This document shows, in pieces, positions 34,857 to 47,905 of a stretch of DNA of 64,000 bases. Positions within the stretch are counted from its first letter, which is position 1, and every line of letters begins with the position of its first letter. The position numbers were made by a program, and so were the translations under genes. The stretch comes from Larus michahellis (Eukaryota; Chordata; Aves; Charadriiformes; Laridae): positions 170,242,511 through 170,306,510 of the forward strand of contig NC_133897.1 of assembly GCF_964199755.1 (NCBI RefSeq), written 5' to 3'. The notes beneath the pieces were generated by a model. It had not been told where the DNA came from and did not search any database. It was given only the letters and a program-made list of their open reading frames with translations.

Positions 34857-37800
34857 TTAGGGTAATCTGCTCTCTGTAAGAGGCCCCTTTTGCACACAGG
34901 ATCACGTTTCAATTTTCAGTAGCTGAAACATCAGGTTTTGCCCTAGTGCCTCTCTGCTGGTTGGATTTACACATGCCACTCCATACCTTTTGTTGCATAG
35001 GACAGTTAAGATTGACGTGCTGACATGCTGTCTCAATAACCACTTCACAAGAAGAATTACGACATGTAATTTTTCTGCTACTCTTCCCTTCCTCTGGCCT
35101 TTACAAAGATCCCCTGTACATTCTGAATGGTGGCTAATTTCCTCATTCTCCAGCAAAGAATATTTTGTGGGATCCCTTGTGCTGACTAATAAGCAGAGGT
35201 GAGTGGGAGCCCAGTAGGTGTTCTGAGGTGCTGACCAGGCTCCCACTTGATTGTAGCATTCAGTACATTCACCACTCACTGTAGACACAGAAGAGTTTAT
35301 TTTGCCAGTTCATAGCATCAGCTGACAAATGTATGTAATATGGAAGATAATGTTGTAATCTCTGGAAGCTCGGTGAGTGAATTGATTAAATTAATTGAAG
35401 CAATTTCTCATCTGACGACCATGGCTTCAGGTGAAGTGAAACTCCTAGACTACAGCAGGCAGACATAACTTTTTTTTTAAAATGATGACTGACTTAAAAT
35501 GATATAAGACCATCTAGGGTAAAGAATGGGATCACATTCATTCAGATGCTTTAACGTAGGGTGAACAGTAGAGGCTGGTCAGATCACCAAGAGAAAAGAC
35601 CTGAGGGTTGTATACATGACATTGTAACAGGAATAACAAATTCCGTATTTTCATCTCCCAAACCGAAATTTTAACAGTAACCCGGGCTTTGAGCCCACAG
35701 CCTAAAATGGAGAGAGCATTGAGAATGAGAACACAGAGAGGCTTCAGCAGAAAATAAGGAAATGAAAATCAAAAGAGGAAAAATAATTCCTATGGGGACT
35801 TAGCAGACAGACTTGTGGCTGAGAAAGGGTCTAATTCAGATTGTTACCCACTTTTCACCGTGCTGTTCCGGGGAACATACCTGAGCCTTGCTTGGTGAGA
35901 AGAGCAGTTAATAGTAAGTTATCCAGCATCCTTCGCTGTAGCACTTGTAAAATTTCCATGGCAATATGCTGTGGCTAAACCAGGAAATTCTGGGGTGCAC
36001 TTGGAAATGAAAAGTGCTACAGGCACATCACTGTGAGACTGGAAAGTGAGAGGCCTTAAACTGAGAGATCATTTCTCAGCAGAAGTCCAACCCTCAGTAC
36101 AGAATGCTAGCACATGTAGGAGTAGCGGCAGGATTAGAAAGTGCTAGCTGTCCCTCCATCACACAATGCAGAATTAAAAAAATCCACACCTTAATTTCCC
36201 ATATCATTTACCTAGTACATTTTCTTGAGAGCAAACGAGCATTTTTCGTGTCTTACTGTCACAATGTCTGCTGAAGTAGTTTTACGTTAGGCATTATTAT
36301 TCTCTCCTAAAGCTGACCCCTCCAGATTATTAGCAGCCTGTTTTCATATCATCTTTTCTATTTTATCAGGCAAAATAATTTTTTTTAAATAATTGATTTC
36401 TAAACTTCAGGCGTTCTAGACATTTTGGAAACCTGAAAATTTTTCGCAGCCCAGCATGAGAGATGTAAGCGATGTCATTGAGTATGGTGCATGGACCAGC
36501 TGTGGCCCACGCACTCCCACCTGCTGGACTGCTGTTTGGAAACAGCTGCTTTACATTTTTCTCTTGGATGTACCATCTGCTGCTTCTTTCACTCTGAAAA
36601 TCTCTTTGATTAATTTCTTGAAGTCCTTCAAACATTAATAGCACAGAGGGGTTTTGTGGCTGGCTGTGGAGTCCAGCAGGCTAAAGTAGATTCTTCTGTC
36701 TGCATTGCCTTTCCCTTCTTGCTGGTACCCAGGGCAAAGAAAAGACAAGGTGTTTAGGCCCAGTGAATTTTGCTTATACTTGCGCAAAAGCAGAGATCAG
36801 GCTTGCTAGCCCTTTCCAGCCCGAGAGCCAGCTGTGCTTCCTCGCAGGCAGTTCCTCCACTGCTGCACAGACCTGGGACGGCCTCGGCTTTGGGAGTGTC
36901 TTGAAGCAGAGAAGCAGGTCTGGCCAGGGAAGCGATCACCCGAGTGAGGCAGCCTGGGAACTTGCTGTGCAGGCAAAACACGTAACAACAAGCACCGGAG
37001 TCAGCGTTGGGAAGGAAGATAGAGCCAGCCTGAGGTGCTGAGACATCAGCAGGAGCAGCAGATGAGAGAGAAAGGAAACATTGAGCTGGTTTCCTTTTGC
37101 TTAGGCTGGGTAAATGCAGTCCATCGCTCTTGATTCACGCCTGTCACAAAGAATCAAGAAAAGAATGCAGGTCCTTTTATATATTTTTTTAACCTGTAGG
37201 TCTCTGTGGTGATCATCCACTTGGCATAGCTGAAAATAGAATTTCATGCTACTCTTTTAGAAAAAAAGAGTTGAAGTCCATTGAAATGGGACATAATATG
37301 GACAGGCAGCAAATGATGCACAAGCCAACAGGTCTATAAATTTTTCCAGTTTCTGTTCTTGGTTAATCTTGAGGTAAAGGCAGAATTTTTACATCTAGCT
37401 TCATCTGTCACTTAGTTTTCCCGGCTCGGCCTACGTTAAACATTTCCTTATGGTTAGAACTTTTTTCTGTGCACAGATAGTTGTAGACTCTGACCACTTC
37501 ACCACTTACTCTTTCCAGTATTAAGAGGGTCTGATAGCTTTTGCAGATCACAAGACCTGGATGCTTGTGGTAAATGTCAAAGCTAGTGAAGTCTCTCTCA
37601 ATTACACCAGTGTGAACAGAAGCAGTCCTCAGGTCAAGCCAAAGGGAAATTTCCATTGGAGTCTCCCTCCTCAAAAAAAGCTCTTGATAATTGCACAGGG
37701 ATAGGTGCACGCTCCTTTCTCTTCTTGTCTTCTCCCCCGCTAATGTTTTTTTGGCTGAGGAGAGGAGTGATTGCATGAATGCTCCCTGTGCAGAGGTGTG

Positions 37801-39399
37801 TTGGCACTGTAGCAACCAACCCAGCATCTTTGGGAAAGCGCAAGCAGACGGGTGGAGGAGACCTTTGCTGCCGAGAGATTGAATCCCGCCTCTCATCAGC
37901 CCATTATATCAGCCTTCATCTCCCACTTGTTAAGTTTCCAACAAGCTCCTTCGTGCTCTCCTTTATCCACTGCCCCTAAGCATGGGAGGAGTTACTCATA
38001 AACAGCTACAAAGCCTACCTTCTTTTTCTCCTTCACCTTCCTCCTGAAAAAAACCCAACAACTATCCCATATTAACATGCTAAAAAGGAAGTTCTAAAGA
38101 GCTAGTGTACTGAATGAATACTTGTTTCTTTCTATACCCTTCTCTGTACCTGCCTGTGTTTGTTATACTTCTAAATCTATGACCAGAAACTGCATGAAAT
38201 GCCAAATAAGGCTAACAGCCTCCTACAACATGTGGAGAGAAGACACTGTGGATCAGTGCTTTTTTCCCTGACTTCATGAAATACTAATTCCGAGTGACTG
38301 TAAAATCAGAGGAACATTAAATGCAAAGTACTGCAGGGCTTGTATGGAGAAAATGGGAGCCAGTGTGGTGACTTGTCAAACGGTAAATGAAAGCTAGTCT
38401 GGAATCCCTGTGAAAATAAATTCACAAACGTTTCCTCTTGGTCTGTGTGCTCTTCGTGGTGGAGCACATGGACCAAGCACATGGTTCTTTAACAGACTTT
38501 ATCTGTCTGATGCCAGTTACTTTGCCTGTCCTTTAGGCTTTGTGACCCAGATTTCTCCTTATATTAAGAAACTCCATCAAAAATTTGTTTTTCATTTGTC
38601 CCTGTAGAAGCTATCTGTGGTACAGGGCCTACAGACCACTTCATTCCACAATGTTTTATGTACAATGCTAAATTTTCACATCTCCCAGTTGTTCCTTTGT
38701 ACCTCTCGGCTCATATTTCTCTTTCATCTGTTTATCCTGTCTAATCGAGCCTAGACTAAGAGGCTTTCTTAAAGAAGAACCAATTTAATAATTTCTGGTG
38801 CTTCATCTAGTACAATGGGTTTCTGATTCTGATAAGAGTTTTTTACTGTAACTGTATATTCAACCAAACCAGCAGGGCTGTTTGGCTGTAGCCTATTGGG
38901 ATTCAGGAAAATCAATTGGTTGTCACTGGGGCAGTTCAGCAACAGCAGGACTAAAAGAAAAAAAACCCACAAAAATAGTAATCCTGTCCTATAAATCAGC
39001 AGGATGGTCATTGCTCCTTAGTGGTCAAAAAGCAAATGGCATATTAGGAAAGGAACAGAATGTAAATGCTGTATATAAAGCCATATTTTGCTTCCACTTT
39101 GCAGCTCCAGTCCTACCATCGCAGAAAAGAATACGGTAGTGTGAAACAAATACAGAGAAGAGAACAGACTTAGAGGATCATAAGAGTCATAGAACGGTTT
39201 CCGTATAGGAAACAGTTGAGTAAGTTAGGGTTCTCCATCTAGAAAGGTGATGATTGACAGGAGAGTTGACAGATGTATAACATCAGAGTGGTGTGGCAAG
39301 GTCAATAGATGTTGATTTTCTCAGCCAAAGCAAAAAAACCCACAGTACAAGCAGCAGATTCAAAAGAGAAGACAACTCTTCTTGACCGTACTCCCGAGC
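34857..39399. other. Unique sequence, 4.5 kb
   Basis: No sharp repeat and no supported exon. The longest frame (162 codons, minus strand, 37408-37896) has no recognisable domain and no convincing splice context. Confidence 0.4.
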
Positions 39400-39712
39400 T
39401 GTACTCCTTGCCTCTGGCTGTTGTAGATGCCGAAATTTTATACGGGTTTAGGGAAACTGTGTGAGTTTATGGTAGCAAAATCCTTTGAGGCTCTCTATAG
39501 TTATTAAAGCGTATCTAGGTCAGGAGGTTCTTGAGCCTCGGGTAGCTAAAATTGGCTTAGCGAAGCTGCTGAAGTATGATAAATGCTTGGCCTATCCCTG
39601 TATGTTTTCCACATCATCTGCTCTTAGTCCCTGTTGGAGACGGGCTTCTAGGCTCGATGGACCTTTGATCCAATCCAGTAGAGCTGATTTTGTGTTCTGT
39701 TCTCCCAGAAAC
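39400..39712 (+). mobile_element. Ancient CR1 3' end of the reptile-type lineage, sense
   Basis: 39628-39706 reads TGTTGGAGACGGGCTTCTAG, GCTCGATGGACCTTTGATCC and CAGTAGAGCTGATTTTGTGT. This resembles the 3' end of the CR1/L3-like families common in turtles and crocodilians rather than the avian octamer-tailed type. Upstream identity to about 39400 is weaker. Confidence 0.6.
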
Positions 39713-42595
39713 ATAGGGTAAAGAGAGGGTTCAGACGTGAGAACGAAGCCTGGAGAGACTGAAAATTTGGGCGCTCTTTATTTAGAGAAAACAGAAAGAA
39801 AATACAGGAACTGATATGAGTAAATGGCAGGTGAAATGCAAAGATGTTCAGAGGGGTTTTTACATTACAAATGTTTAGAATTAAAGAAGGCAATACACCA
39901 GAGTACAAAGTACAGTATACTGCGTGGAATGGGATTGTGAAAAACTATAATCTTTCTGGAGGTTTAAATCATCAGGATTTATGTGAGGAAAAGCCTTCTC
40001 AGTAATTTACACAGAGAAAATTGATTGAAATACGTTGTTTTGAATACAGTTTCAGATTAAGGATGTGGGTGCACACAAAAACGCTGTACACTGAGTGTGT
40101 CATCACAGAGAAACGATTTCATAGCAGCTGTCTGTGTGCATGTGCCTGCAGTGTGCAATACCCCGCGGTAAACGCAAGGTACTACGCTTCACTTTTGTGG
40201 AAGAGGTAATTGCCTTGCATTCATGATGATGAATGTTCATGGCGGGTACTGTGGGTCCTTATGTTCGTGCAAACTTACTTGGCAGTAATTTGATCACAAG
40301 TCCATACCATAATGGACAGTTGTTAGCTGGATAAATATGCTAAAATCATTTCAGGGAATAAAAGTGCATTACTTTCAAAAGACCATTAATAATATCTCCC
40401 ACAAAGTCTACTGAATGTAAGTGGTAATAAACACTGAAATTATTAAATCCAGAGATAATTGCAGAGAAATTTGGAAAAAAACTAACCAAGTGAGCTGAAA
40501 GGCCAGGATAATGCAAATGAAACCATGTGCTGCCAGTGCAAGGTAATTTATACAAAGGAAAAAACCTGATCTCATTGTATGCCCTCTGGTATTCAAGTAA
40601 ATATACAGTTTTGGTTGGTGAAGGTGTAAGTATATTTATTATAATAAGCCTCAACTTCTCCAAATCATATAAACAAATGCTTTCTGTAATGTGAATAAAA
40701 TCCTACATTGCATTAGGTAGTTAATGAAATAGTAATTTATTAGTATCAATCATTAAAGAGAAGGTATTAATAATGTTCATTTTTATCAGACTTGCCAGCA
40801 TTTTCTCCAGTGCTGCTCAGGAGTTCAATAAATGTTTACATCATCAGTAAATAGTCTAGTAAAGTTCAAGGATAACATAGAGTTTGAGGAGATGGTAAAT
40901 ATCATGTTTATAAATATAATACTTACTAAATAACAGTAAATAACAGTAAAAATTACAACACTACAATCTGATTAAATGTATTTTAATACAGTCAGATATA
41001 AAACAATATACAGAAATCCAGAATGAAGGTTGCAATTATAGAATTGAAGATTCAGTGATGTGCAGATGAATTAAATTACCAGAGAAAGTTCAGAGACTTC
41101 TTAAGGGAAAGCCACAAACATTGTCCAGGGACATAAGACAAGTCCTACCAATAGAAAGTCTGTTCAGTTTGTCGTGGAGAAAGCTGAGAAGTGATTTATA
41201 GTGTACCTGAACAGACGAAAGATGTGGTATTAAGTAATTTTTCAACTTTGCAAATAGAGGCATTATAATGCAGTTAAAATCTGGAGGTTAAGATTACTTT
41301 GTGAAATAAAATGCATTTTCCCTGAATAAATGTAAATGAATGCTGAAATAGCTTGCTAAGAAAATGATTGACTCACAGCTATTAGTTTGTGGGGTTTTTT
41401 TAAATAATCTTTCTAATATATATATATTTAAATATAGTTACTGGGAGAGATGCTGTTGCCTGTGTGTACGAGTGACTAGGGTGTTCAGGCTGACAGTTTG
41501 GCTCTTTTTTGCCCTTTGTATCTGCACTTTTCTACTCTACTCCGCTCTGCTTTTCTCTATCAGTCAGGCCCTCTGTAGAGCGGGACTGTGTGCTGCGAGC
41601 TAACCAGGGCTACTGCTCTTCCACCTGTGTATTAAAATAGCAATGATAATCAACTCTCATATTGTAGGACTTCTCTGAAGAACTCAGGCAGTAATCGTCC
41701 CCATTGCACAACTGCATAAACATATTTATGGTTTTTCATCTTCCGTTGACCCAGTTGACCGCAGCTACAGGCAGAATGGGACAGTGAAATGCTGAGTTGC
41801 AATATGCAAGCCAGATATTCACTGGCTTGCGGTATTCAATGCTAAGTTAGTGGTTTGCAATATTACATCAGATGATTTTGTAGTCCCCCTTCATGTACCC
41901 CTAATCTTTTAAAAAGCAGTTGTGATATACACTAGACAACAGACAGTTCAAAATGAAAATAGGCACTTGAAATTATTAAGAAGTCTTGTTTCAAAAATTA
42001 GTCATCATTGGGTAGGTTTGTTTTTAACAGACTTTCACAAAGCTCAGTGTTATGTTTCATCTCTGATATTTTGATCAATGAAGAAAAAACATTTGTGATA
42101 AAGCTTTTAGGTACTTGATTATTGGGAAAGTCAATAAAAATAGAAGATAGGGCAGGTAGACAGAGTACATTGGATCGCTTGATAAACTGATGCATCACAG
42201 TTATTATATGTATTAACCAAGAACACATTTCATACTTACAAAAAGGAGACTGTATCCCAACAACCATTGCAAAAACTAACGGGTATCAGAGTAGCCAGCG
42301 AGCTGAAGTGCGATCCCATGGCAATATCCACAGATGTACAAGCGGGAGTAGGGAGGCAGTTTTTTCTCAAATGCAGCATTGGTAAGAGAACCATTGGAAT
42401 ATTGTTTTCAGCTGTGCTGGCTGCATTTAAAAATGGACCTGGAAAAGAGTACAAAAGAACTATTAGTACAATTTGATGGCTCACAAAATGTTGTACAGTA
42501 ATGGCAGGACTCATCAGCCTTGAAGTGGGTGTCTACTTTAGTGGGGGCGATTACTCACTTCACTGTAGTGCCTAGATTTTGGTGGTTGGTAATAT
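39713..42595. other. Unique AT-rich sequence
   Basis: Very AT-rich; a short (AT)n run lies at 41417-41432. No gene or repeat recognised. Confidence 0.5.
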
Positions 42596-43102
42596 AGAAC
42601 CATAGAACCATAGGGTTGGAAGGGACCTCTGGAGATCATCCAGTCCAACCCCCTGCCAGAGCAGGGGCACCCAGAGCAGGTTGGATGCGTCCAGGCAGGT
42701 TTGGGATGTCTCCAGAGACGGAGACTCCCACACCTCTCTGGGCAGCCTGTGCCAGGGCTCTGCCACCCTCAAAGGAAAGAAGTTCCTTCTCATGTTGAGA
42801 TGGAACTTCCCATGGTCAAGTTTGTGCCCGTTACCTCTTGTCCTGTCACTGGGCACCACGGAAAAGAGCCTGGCATCATCCTCCTGACACCCACCCTTTC
42901 AGTATTTATCAGCATTGATAAGATCCCCCCTCAGTCGTCTTTTTTCCAGACTGAAGAGACCCAAATCCCTCAGTCTTTCTTCATAAGAGAGGTGTTCGAG
43001 CCCCCTAATCATCTTCGTAGCCTTTTGCTGTCCCCTCTCCAGCAGTTCCCTGTCCTTCTTGAACCGGGGAGCCCAGAACTGGACACAGTACTCCAGGTGC
43101 AT
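42596..43102 (-). mobile_element. Young CR1 3' region, antisense
   Basis: Starts CATAGAACCATAGGGTTGGA and ends AGAACTGGACACAGTACTCC. Low divergence from the copy at 61726-62312 across nearly its whole length, and from the 3' part of the copy at 11475-13133. Confidence 0.92.
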
Positions 43103-43917
43103 ACTCCATATGTTGGTATGGACAGCAGACATTCATGGAGGTGTTCTGCAATGAAGATACCTGAAGTTGGGCAAGACTGTAGAAATTATGTTTGAAAGTA
43201 TAACTGAAAAAGTAAAAAACCTGCTCCAATTTCTTTACTCTATTAGCCACTTAAAGACTGAAATTCTGGAACCACCCATCTCCTAGGCAGGTTCTGGTAT
43301 AAGGTATTGAAAGTTTCAAGCTGGATCTTGCTAGAATGGATTCTATGACAGGATAAAGGTAATCTTGGAGTTAAAAAATTGAAGACTGAGCACTGCAGCT
43401 TTAGAAGACTGATTTGTCTCTAGGAGAAAGATTAAGAGACACCTTGGCTGAATGTAACCATCTATATTAGAAGATGAATCTTATTCCATACTCCTTTGAT
43501 TTTATTCACTTATTCTCCATCATCTATAAAGGGTAGCACAAGGCAATTAGCTTGCAGGTAGGCATGTTATACACCTGCATTTAGTTAATCAGGCTGACCC
43601 ATGAGGAGCAATCCTGGTCCCTAAACTTGGGTGTTTAGTGTCATTTTAGGTGCCTTAGGGACTCTAAAACAGAGCAGATGTGGCACAAGCCCTACGAGAA
43701 ACTCACACCCTTCTTGACCAGCAGCTGGAGGCCAGGTAAGATACCTTAGGGCATCCCAAGTGACATTAAACACCTATGTGGAGACACCTGAATTGCTCCC
43801 CTAGTTAGAGTTTGCACTTTAATTTACCCAAAGCTTAAGGGCTAAGCGCTGGGAAGAAGTTACAATTTTCTCCCTTGCTACTTAATTTGGCTTCTGGAAT
43901 TTTTCTTTCATCTTAGA
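43103..43917. other. Unique sequence
   Basis: 43600-43830 contains words such as GGTGCCTTAGGGACT and TAAACACCTATGTGG, which might belong to an old interspersed repeat that I cannot name. Confidence 0.3.
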
Positions 43918-43995
43918 GTAAGAGAATCACCTAGGTTGGAAGGGACCTTTCGGATCATCTAGCCCAACCATCAACCTAACTAGATCTTTTCCTAA
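43918..43995 (-). mobile_element. Short CR1 3' end, antisense
   Basis: About 75 bases: GAGAATCACCTAGGTTGGAA, GGGACCTTTCGGATCATCTA, GCCCAACCATCAACCTAAC. Strong 5' truncation. Confidence 0.8.
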
Positions 43996-46348
43996 AACAA
44001 CAGGGACTGGACAGCAGGATAAGTAGTGGCATATGCCAATATGCTTAGTGGTCTTAAAGAACTTCTCAGGTCCCCTATTGGTGTGTTCTGCTCATAAAAT
44101 CAAGTTTAAAACAATTGCTGGAATTTTTTCCCAGGTTATATTGGCAGGCTATAACAGGAGTCCTTTGCTTTCTTGTACAATGCAGGGGCAGTACTCTTCC
44201 TGGGATGCTTTTCCTGGTAAAGTTACAGCTGCTGAAGGTGTGAAGGACGTTGGTGGTGTGTTTGAGCATTCCGGTTCCCTTCCAGCGGTACATGGTAGGT
44301 CTTGTGTTTCTGGGGCTTTTGTACTAGGGGTCTTTAGGATCTTACTTTTTTCAGTACTTGCCATGTAGATGGAAGGAGGGATGTTCAGTGGTTCCTTTTG
44401 CACTGATCGTGTGTCACATAGCCGTTCACAATTGCAGATGCTGGATTTCTGTGATCTCTTCTTCTCCTGTAACCGTATCCATATACAGTTCAGTTCCTGA
44501 ACTATAACTGGACTACAGAGTATCTTATTACCCTTTATAAAGACCTTCAAGGGCAATGTGGTGGTGCCACACATTATTCTTTTTAGCATCTTCATTTTTC
44601 ACTAGCTTGCACATGGCTTGTGTCACAAAAAAATTGTAAACTGTGACTAGCAATTAAAAGAAAATTAAATTCCTAATTAAATAAAATGAACAAGCACATG
44701 AATAAGTAAAAGTCTCTATTAACCAGTAGTAACAGGCTTCCATACGCATTTGGTTTATTTTCAGTTTGTGACTTAGTTTCTTTGACGGTTATAGTGGTTC
44801 AGATTTCCAAAAACACGTCTGTCTTTTTCTGGGGTGAATGAAGCTGCAGAAAATAGATTTGCAGGTGAAGTTCAATCAAGAAGGCAACCCCTCCTCAGCG
44901 TTCCTTTTTTGTTTCAGATGCCACCATAATCTAGGAAAATACAGCTGTCATGCAAGAATGCTTATAAATAATGTCTGCCTTAATCTTCTGTCGCTCTGGA
45001 TTGAGGAAATGTGACAAGGTGTTCAGTGAATTCCTGTTAAAGGAACCAAGGCATAAAAGCAAAGAATTGCTGTCTAACTGTAATAAAAGCCTTTGACAAT
45101 CAGTTCTGAGGAAGTAAGGGCCCACATGGGCTATGCATTTCACAGAGCTCTTGCCCAAATTTCGCTACTTCTGTCAAATATTTCCTTCATTTTGCTCTTC
45201 CAGGCCTCTTACATGACAACTGCTAAAGGTTTAAGAGAGAATATGAGAAAGTACATGTACTCAGCTGCCCTTCCTGGCATTATACATCCTGAATGCCCTA
45301 CAAAATAAAGCGAATACACAGTTCTAGAGTCAAACAATAGCAAGGCAGCACTGCCTGTTTAGTAACATATCTCATCTTCTCTAAGGCATGTGAATTGATA
45401 CTCCTCAAAATCCAGCATCACACTGTAGTAATTGCCACATTTTGAATGGATCAAAACTAGTTAGCATAGATGTAGAGAGACAGCAGCTTAAAAAACAATT
45501 ATATTGTGGAAATCTCACTATGGCAAACAAATATTAGCCATAAGTGGTATGTTATCATTTTAATCTAATTTGTAGGGGAATTACTTATCAAATAGTGGAT
45601 TATTTGACCTAGAACTAGAGACACAGGCTCACAGTTGGCAGCTTAACAACATCAAATGTGAACCAGCATCTCAGAGTTCTGCCAGTTGCAGATAGCTATT
45701 CCCAGGAGCTGTAATTTAGCAAAGAAAAACACAAAACCACCTAACGTTAACAAAATGCAGCACCTAGGTGAATTCTGTAAGATGGATACTAGCAGGAGTG
45801 TACTTGCAAAGACTGCAAGTGCATGGAATCCAAAAGCTCAGGTGACTCTGATTCCTCATCATGAATTAGCATTTCTCGCAGAGTTTCTGCCCAGGAGCTA
45901 CATAGATCACTTTTGTAAGGTTTTATTTATTCATTGACCTGAGATCAGCTCACGCTTACCATAGCGACGAAAGATAATAACATTTGACATTCCAGTTAAC
46001 TGCTCCCCTTTTCCTTAAATTGACAGGGAAGTAGTTTGAAAGACTACTGAAAGAGCATCAATCAATTGGTGCATCTCTTGTCATGCAAAGCATGGAATAT
46101 CTTCATTGTAGATAGCAGCACATGAGAAGCTAGAGGGAGATTATTGGGATGATGCCAATGCTAAGTGTTCCTGAGATATTTCTTCACAGAAATTCCCCAT
46201 ACTTTTTCAGGCTTAGAAATTGTGTAATGCAAATACACATATCAATTTTATATAGATATATAGAACAGAATTATTCATGCAAGCTGAGAATTCATCAACC
46301 TAGTATTGTTCGTGTTGCAAATCAGGGAACTAAAGCATTCCAGCCAAT
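43996..46348. other. Unique sequence with an orphan minus-strand frame
   Basis: On the minus strand an ATG at 44364 opens a 72-codon frame to about 44149 with a Ser/Thr/Pro/Lys-rich peptide (MASTEKSKILKTPSTKAPET at its start). Composition resembles a disordered N-terminus, but no splice donor or partner exon supports it. The rest is featureless. Confidence 0.25.
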
Positions 46349-46668
46349 TAATAGAATCATAGAATGGTTTGTGTTGGAAGGCACCTTCAAAGATCGTCTA
46401 GTCCAATCCCCCCGCCCTGGGTAGGGACATCTTTCACTAGACCAGGTTGCTCAGAGCCCATCCAAACTGACCTTGAACACCTCCAGGGATGGGCCATCCA
46501 CAACTTCGCTGGGCAACCTGCGCCAGTGTATTACTACCCTCATCATAAAGATTTTCTTCCTTAAAGTTCAATCTAAACCCACCTTCTTTCAGTTTAAAAC
46601 TGTTGCCCCTTGTCCTGTCACTCCAGGCCTTGGTAAAACGTCTCCCTCCATCTTTCTTATAAACCCCC
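46349..46668 (-). mobile_element. CR1 3' region, antisense
   Basis: Starts AATAGAATCATAGAATGGTT and TGTGTTGGAAGGCACCTTCA, and ends near CGTCTCCCTCCATCTTTC. Directly followed by the pentamer array. Confidence 0.88.
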
Positions 46669-46669
46669 T

Positions 46670-46717
46670 TAGAATAGACTAGACTAGACTAGACTAGACT
46701 AGACTAGACTAGAATAG
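46670..46717. repeat. (GACTA)n pentanucleotide microsatellite
   Basis: About eight nearly perfect GACTA units, ending in AGAATAGAATGAATAG. It lies exactly between two independent CR1 insertions. Confidence 0.93.
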
Positions 46718-46721
46718 AATG

Positions 46722-47905
46722 AATAGTTCAGTTGGAAGGGACCTACAATGATCATCTAGTCCAACTGCCTTCAGGGCTGACCAAAAGTTAAAGCGTGTCA
46801 CTAAAGGCATTGTCCAAATGCCTCTTAAACACTGCCAGGCTCGGGCATCAACCACCTCTCCAGAAGCCTGTTCCAGGGTCTGACCACCCTCTTGGTAAAG
46901 AAATGCTTCCTCGTGTCCAGTCTGACCCTCCCCTGGCGCAGCTTTGAGCCATTCCCAGGCGTCCTGTCCCTGGATCCCAGGGAGCAGAGCTCAGCGCCTC
47001 CCTCCCCACGTCCCTCCTCAGGAAGCCGCAGGGAGCCAGGAGGTGGCCCCTCAGCCCCCTCCTCTCCAAACGAGACAAACCCAGAGTCCTCAGCCGCTCC
47101 TCAGAGGACATGCCTTCCAGCCCTTCACCATCTTGGTTCCCTCCTCTGGACCCGTTCGAGGACCTTCACATCCTCAAATGGTGGGTCCCAGAGCTGCACA
47201 CAGAGCTCCAGGTGAGGCCGCACCAGCGCTGAGCACAGCGGGACGATCCCCTCTCTGGTTGTGCCGTGTTTGATGTCCCCTGGGACGTGGTTTGCCCTCT
47301 CGGTGCCAGGGGACACTGCTGGCTCCTGCTGAGCTGTGCCCACCAGCACCCCTGGGTCCCTTTCTGCAGGCCTGATCTCCAGACGCTCCTCTCCCAGTTT
47401 ATACTTGTGTCCGGCATTACTCCATTCCAGGGGCAGAATCTGGCTTTTGTTTTTGTTAAATTTCATGCCATTGATGATTGCCCAGTGCTACGATCTATCT
47501 AGATCCCTCGGCAAGGCCTCATGTCCCTCGAGAGAGTCCACAGCACCTCCCAGTTTAGTATCATCAGCGAACTTGCTAATGGTGCATTCAGCTGAATCCA
47601 GATTGTTGATAAGACTGTTGAACAGAACTGGCCCTAGAAATGAGCGCTGAGGAACACCGCCGGTGGCTAGCCACCAGCCAGATGTAGCCCCATCACTACG
47701 ACCCTTTGAGCCCAGCTGTCCAGCCAGTTCTTCACCCAGCGCACCTTGTACCTGCTCATCCCACAGCTGGACAACTTGTCTGGATGGCTGCTGTGGATGC
47801 TGTAAGGGCCAGCATCAAAGGCCTTATTAAAATCCAGAAAAACTTCATTGCTGGAGCACTCAGTCCCACTGTCCATGTCATTGATAAAGATATTAAATTC
47901 TGCAG
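46722..47905 (-). mobile_element. CR1 with rearranged reverse-transcriptase segment, antisense
   Basis: About 1.18 kb. The minus strand gives [36 protein letters not shown], then FLGPVLFN and FADDTKLGG remnants and MKFNKNKSQILPLEW. A FNIFINDMDSGTEC segment, which normally lies after the SGVPQG motif, appears upstream of LDFNKAF (about 47850-47900), so order is disturbed. The frame is broken; inactive. Confidence 0.87.

Noticed and set aside
37408-37896. 162-codon minus-strand frame in unique sequence
   Set aside because: Longest non-repeat orphan frame, but no recognisable domain, no splice context and AT-rich composition; left as a note only.
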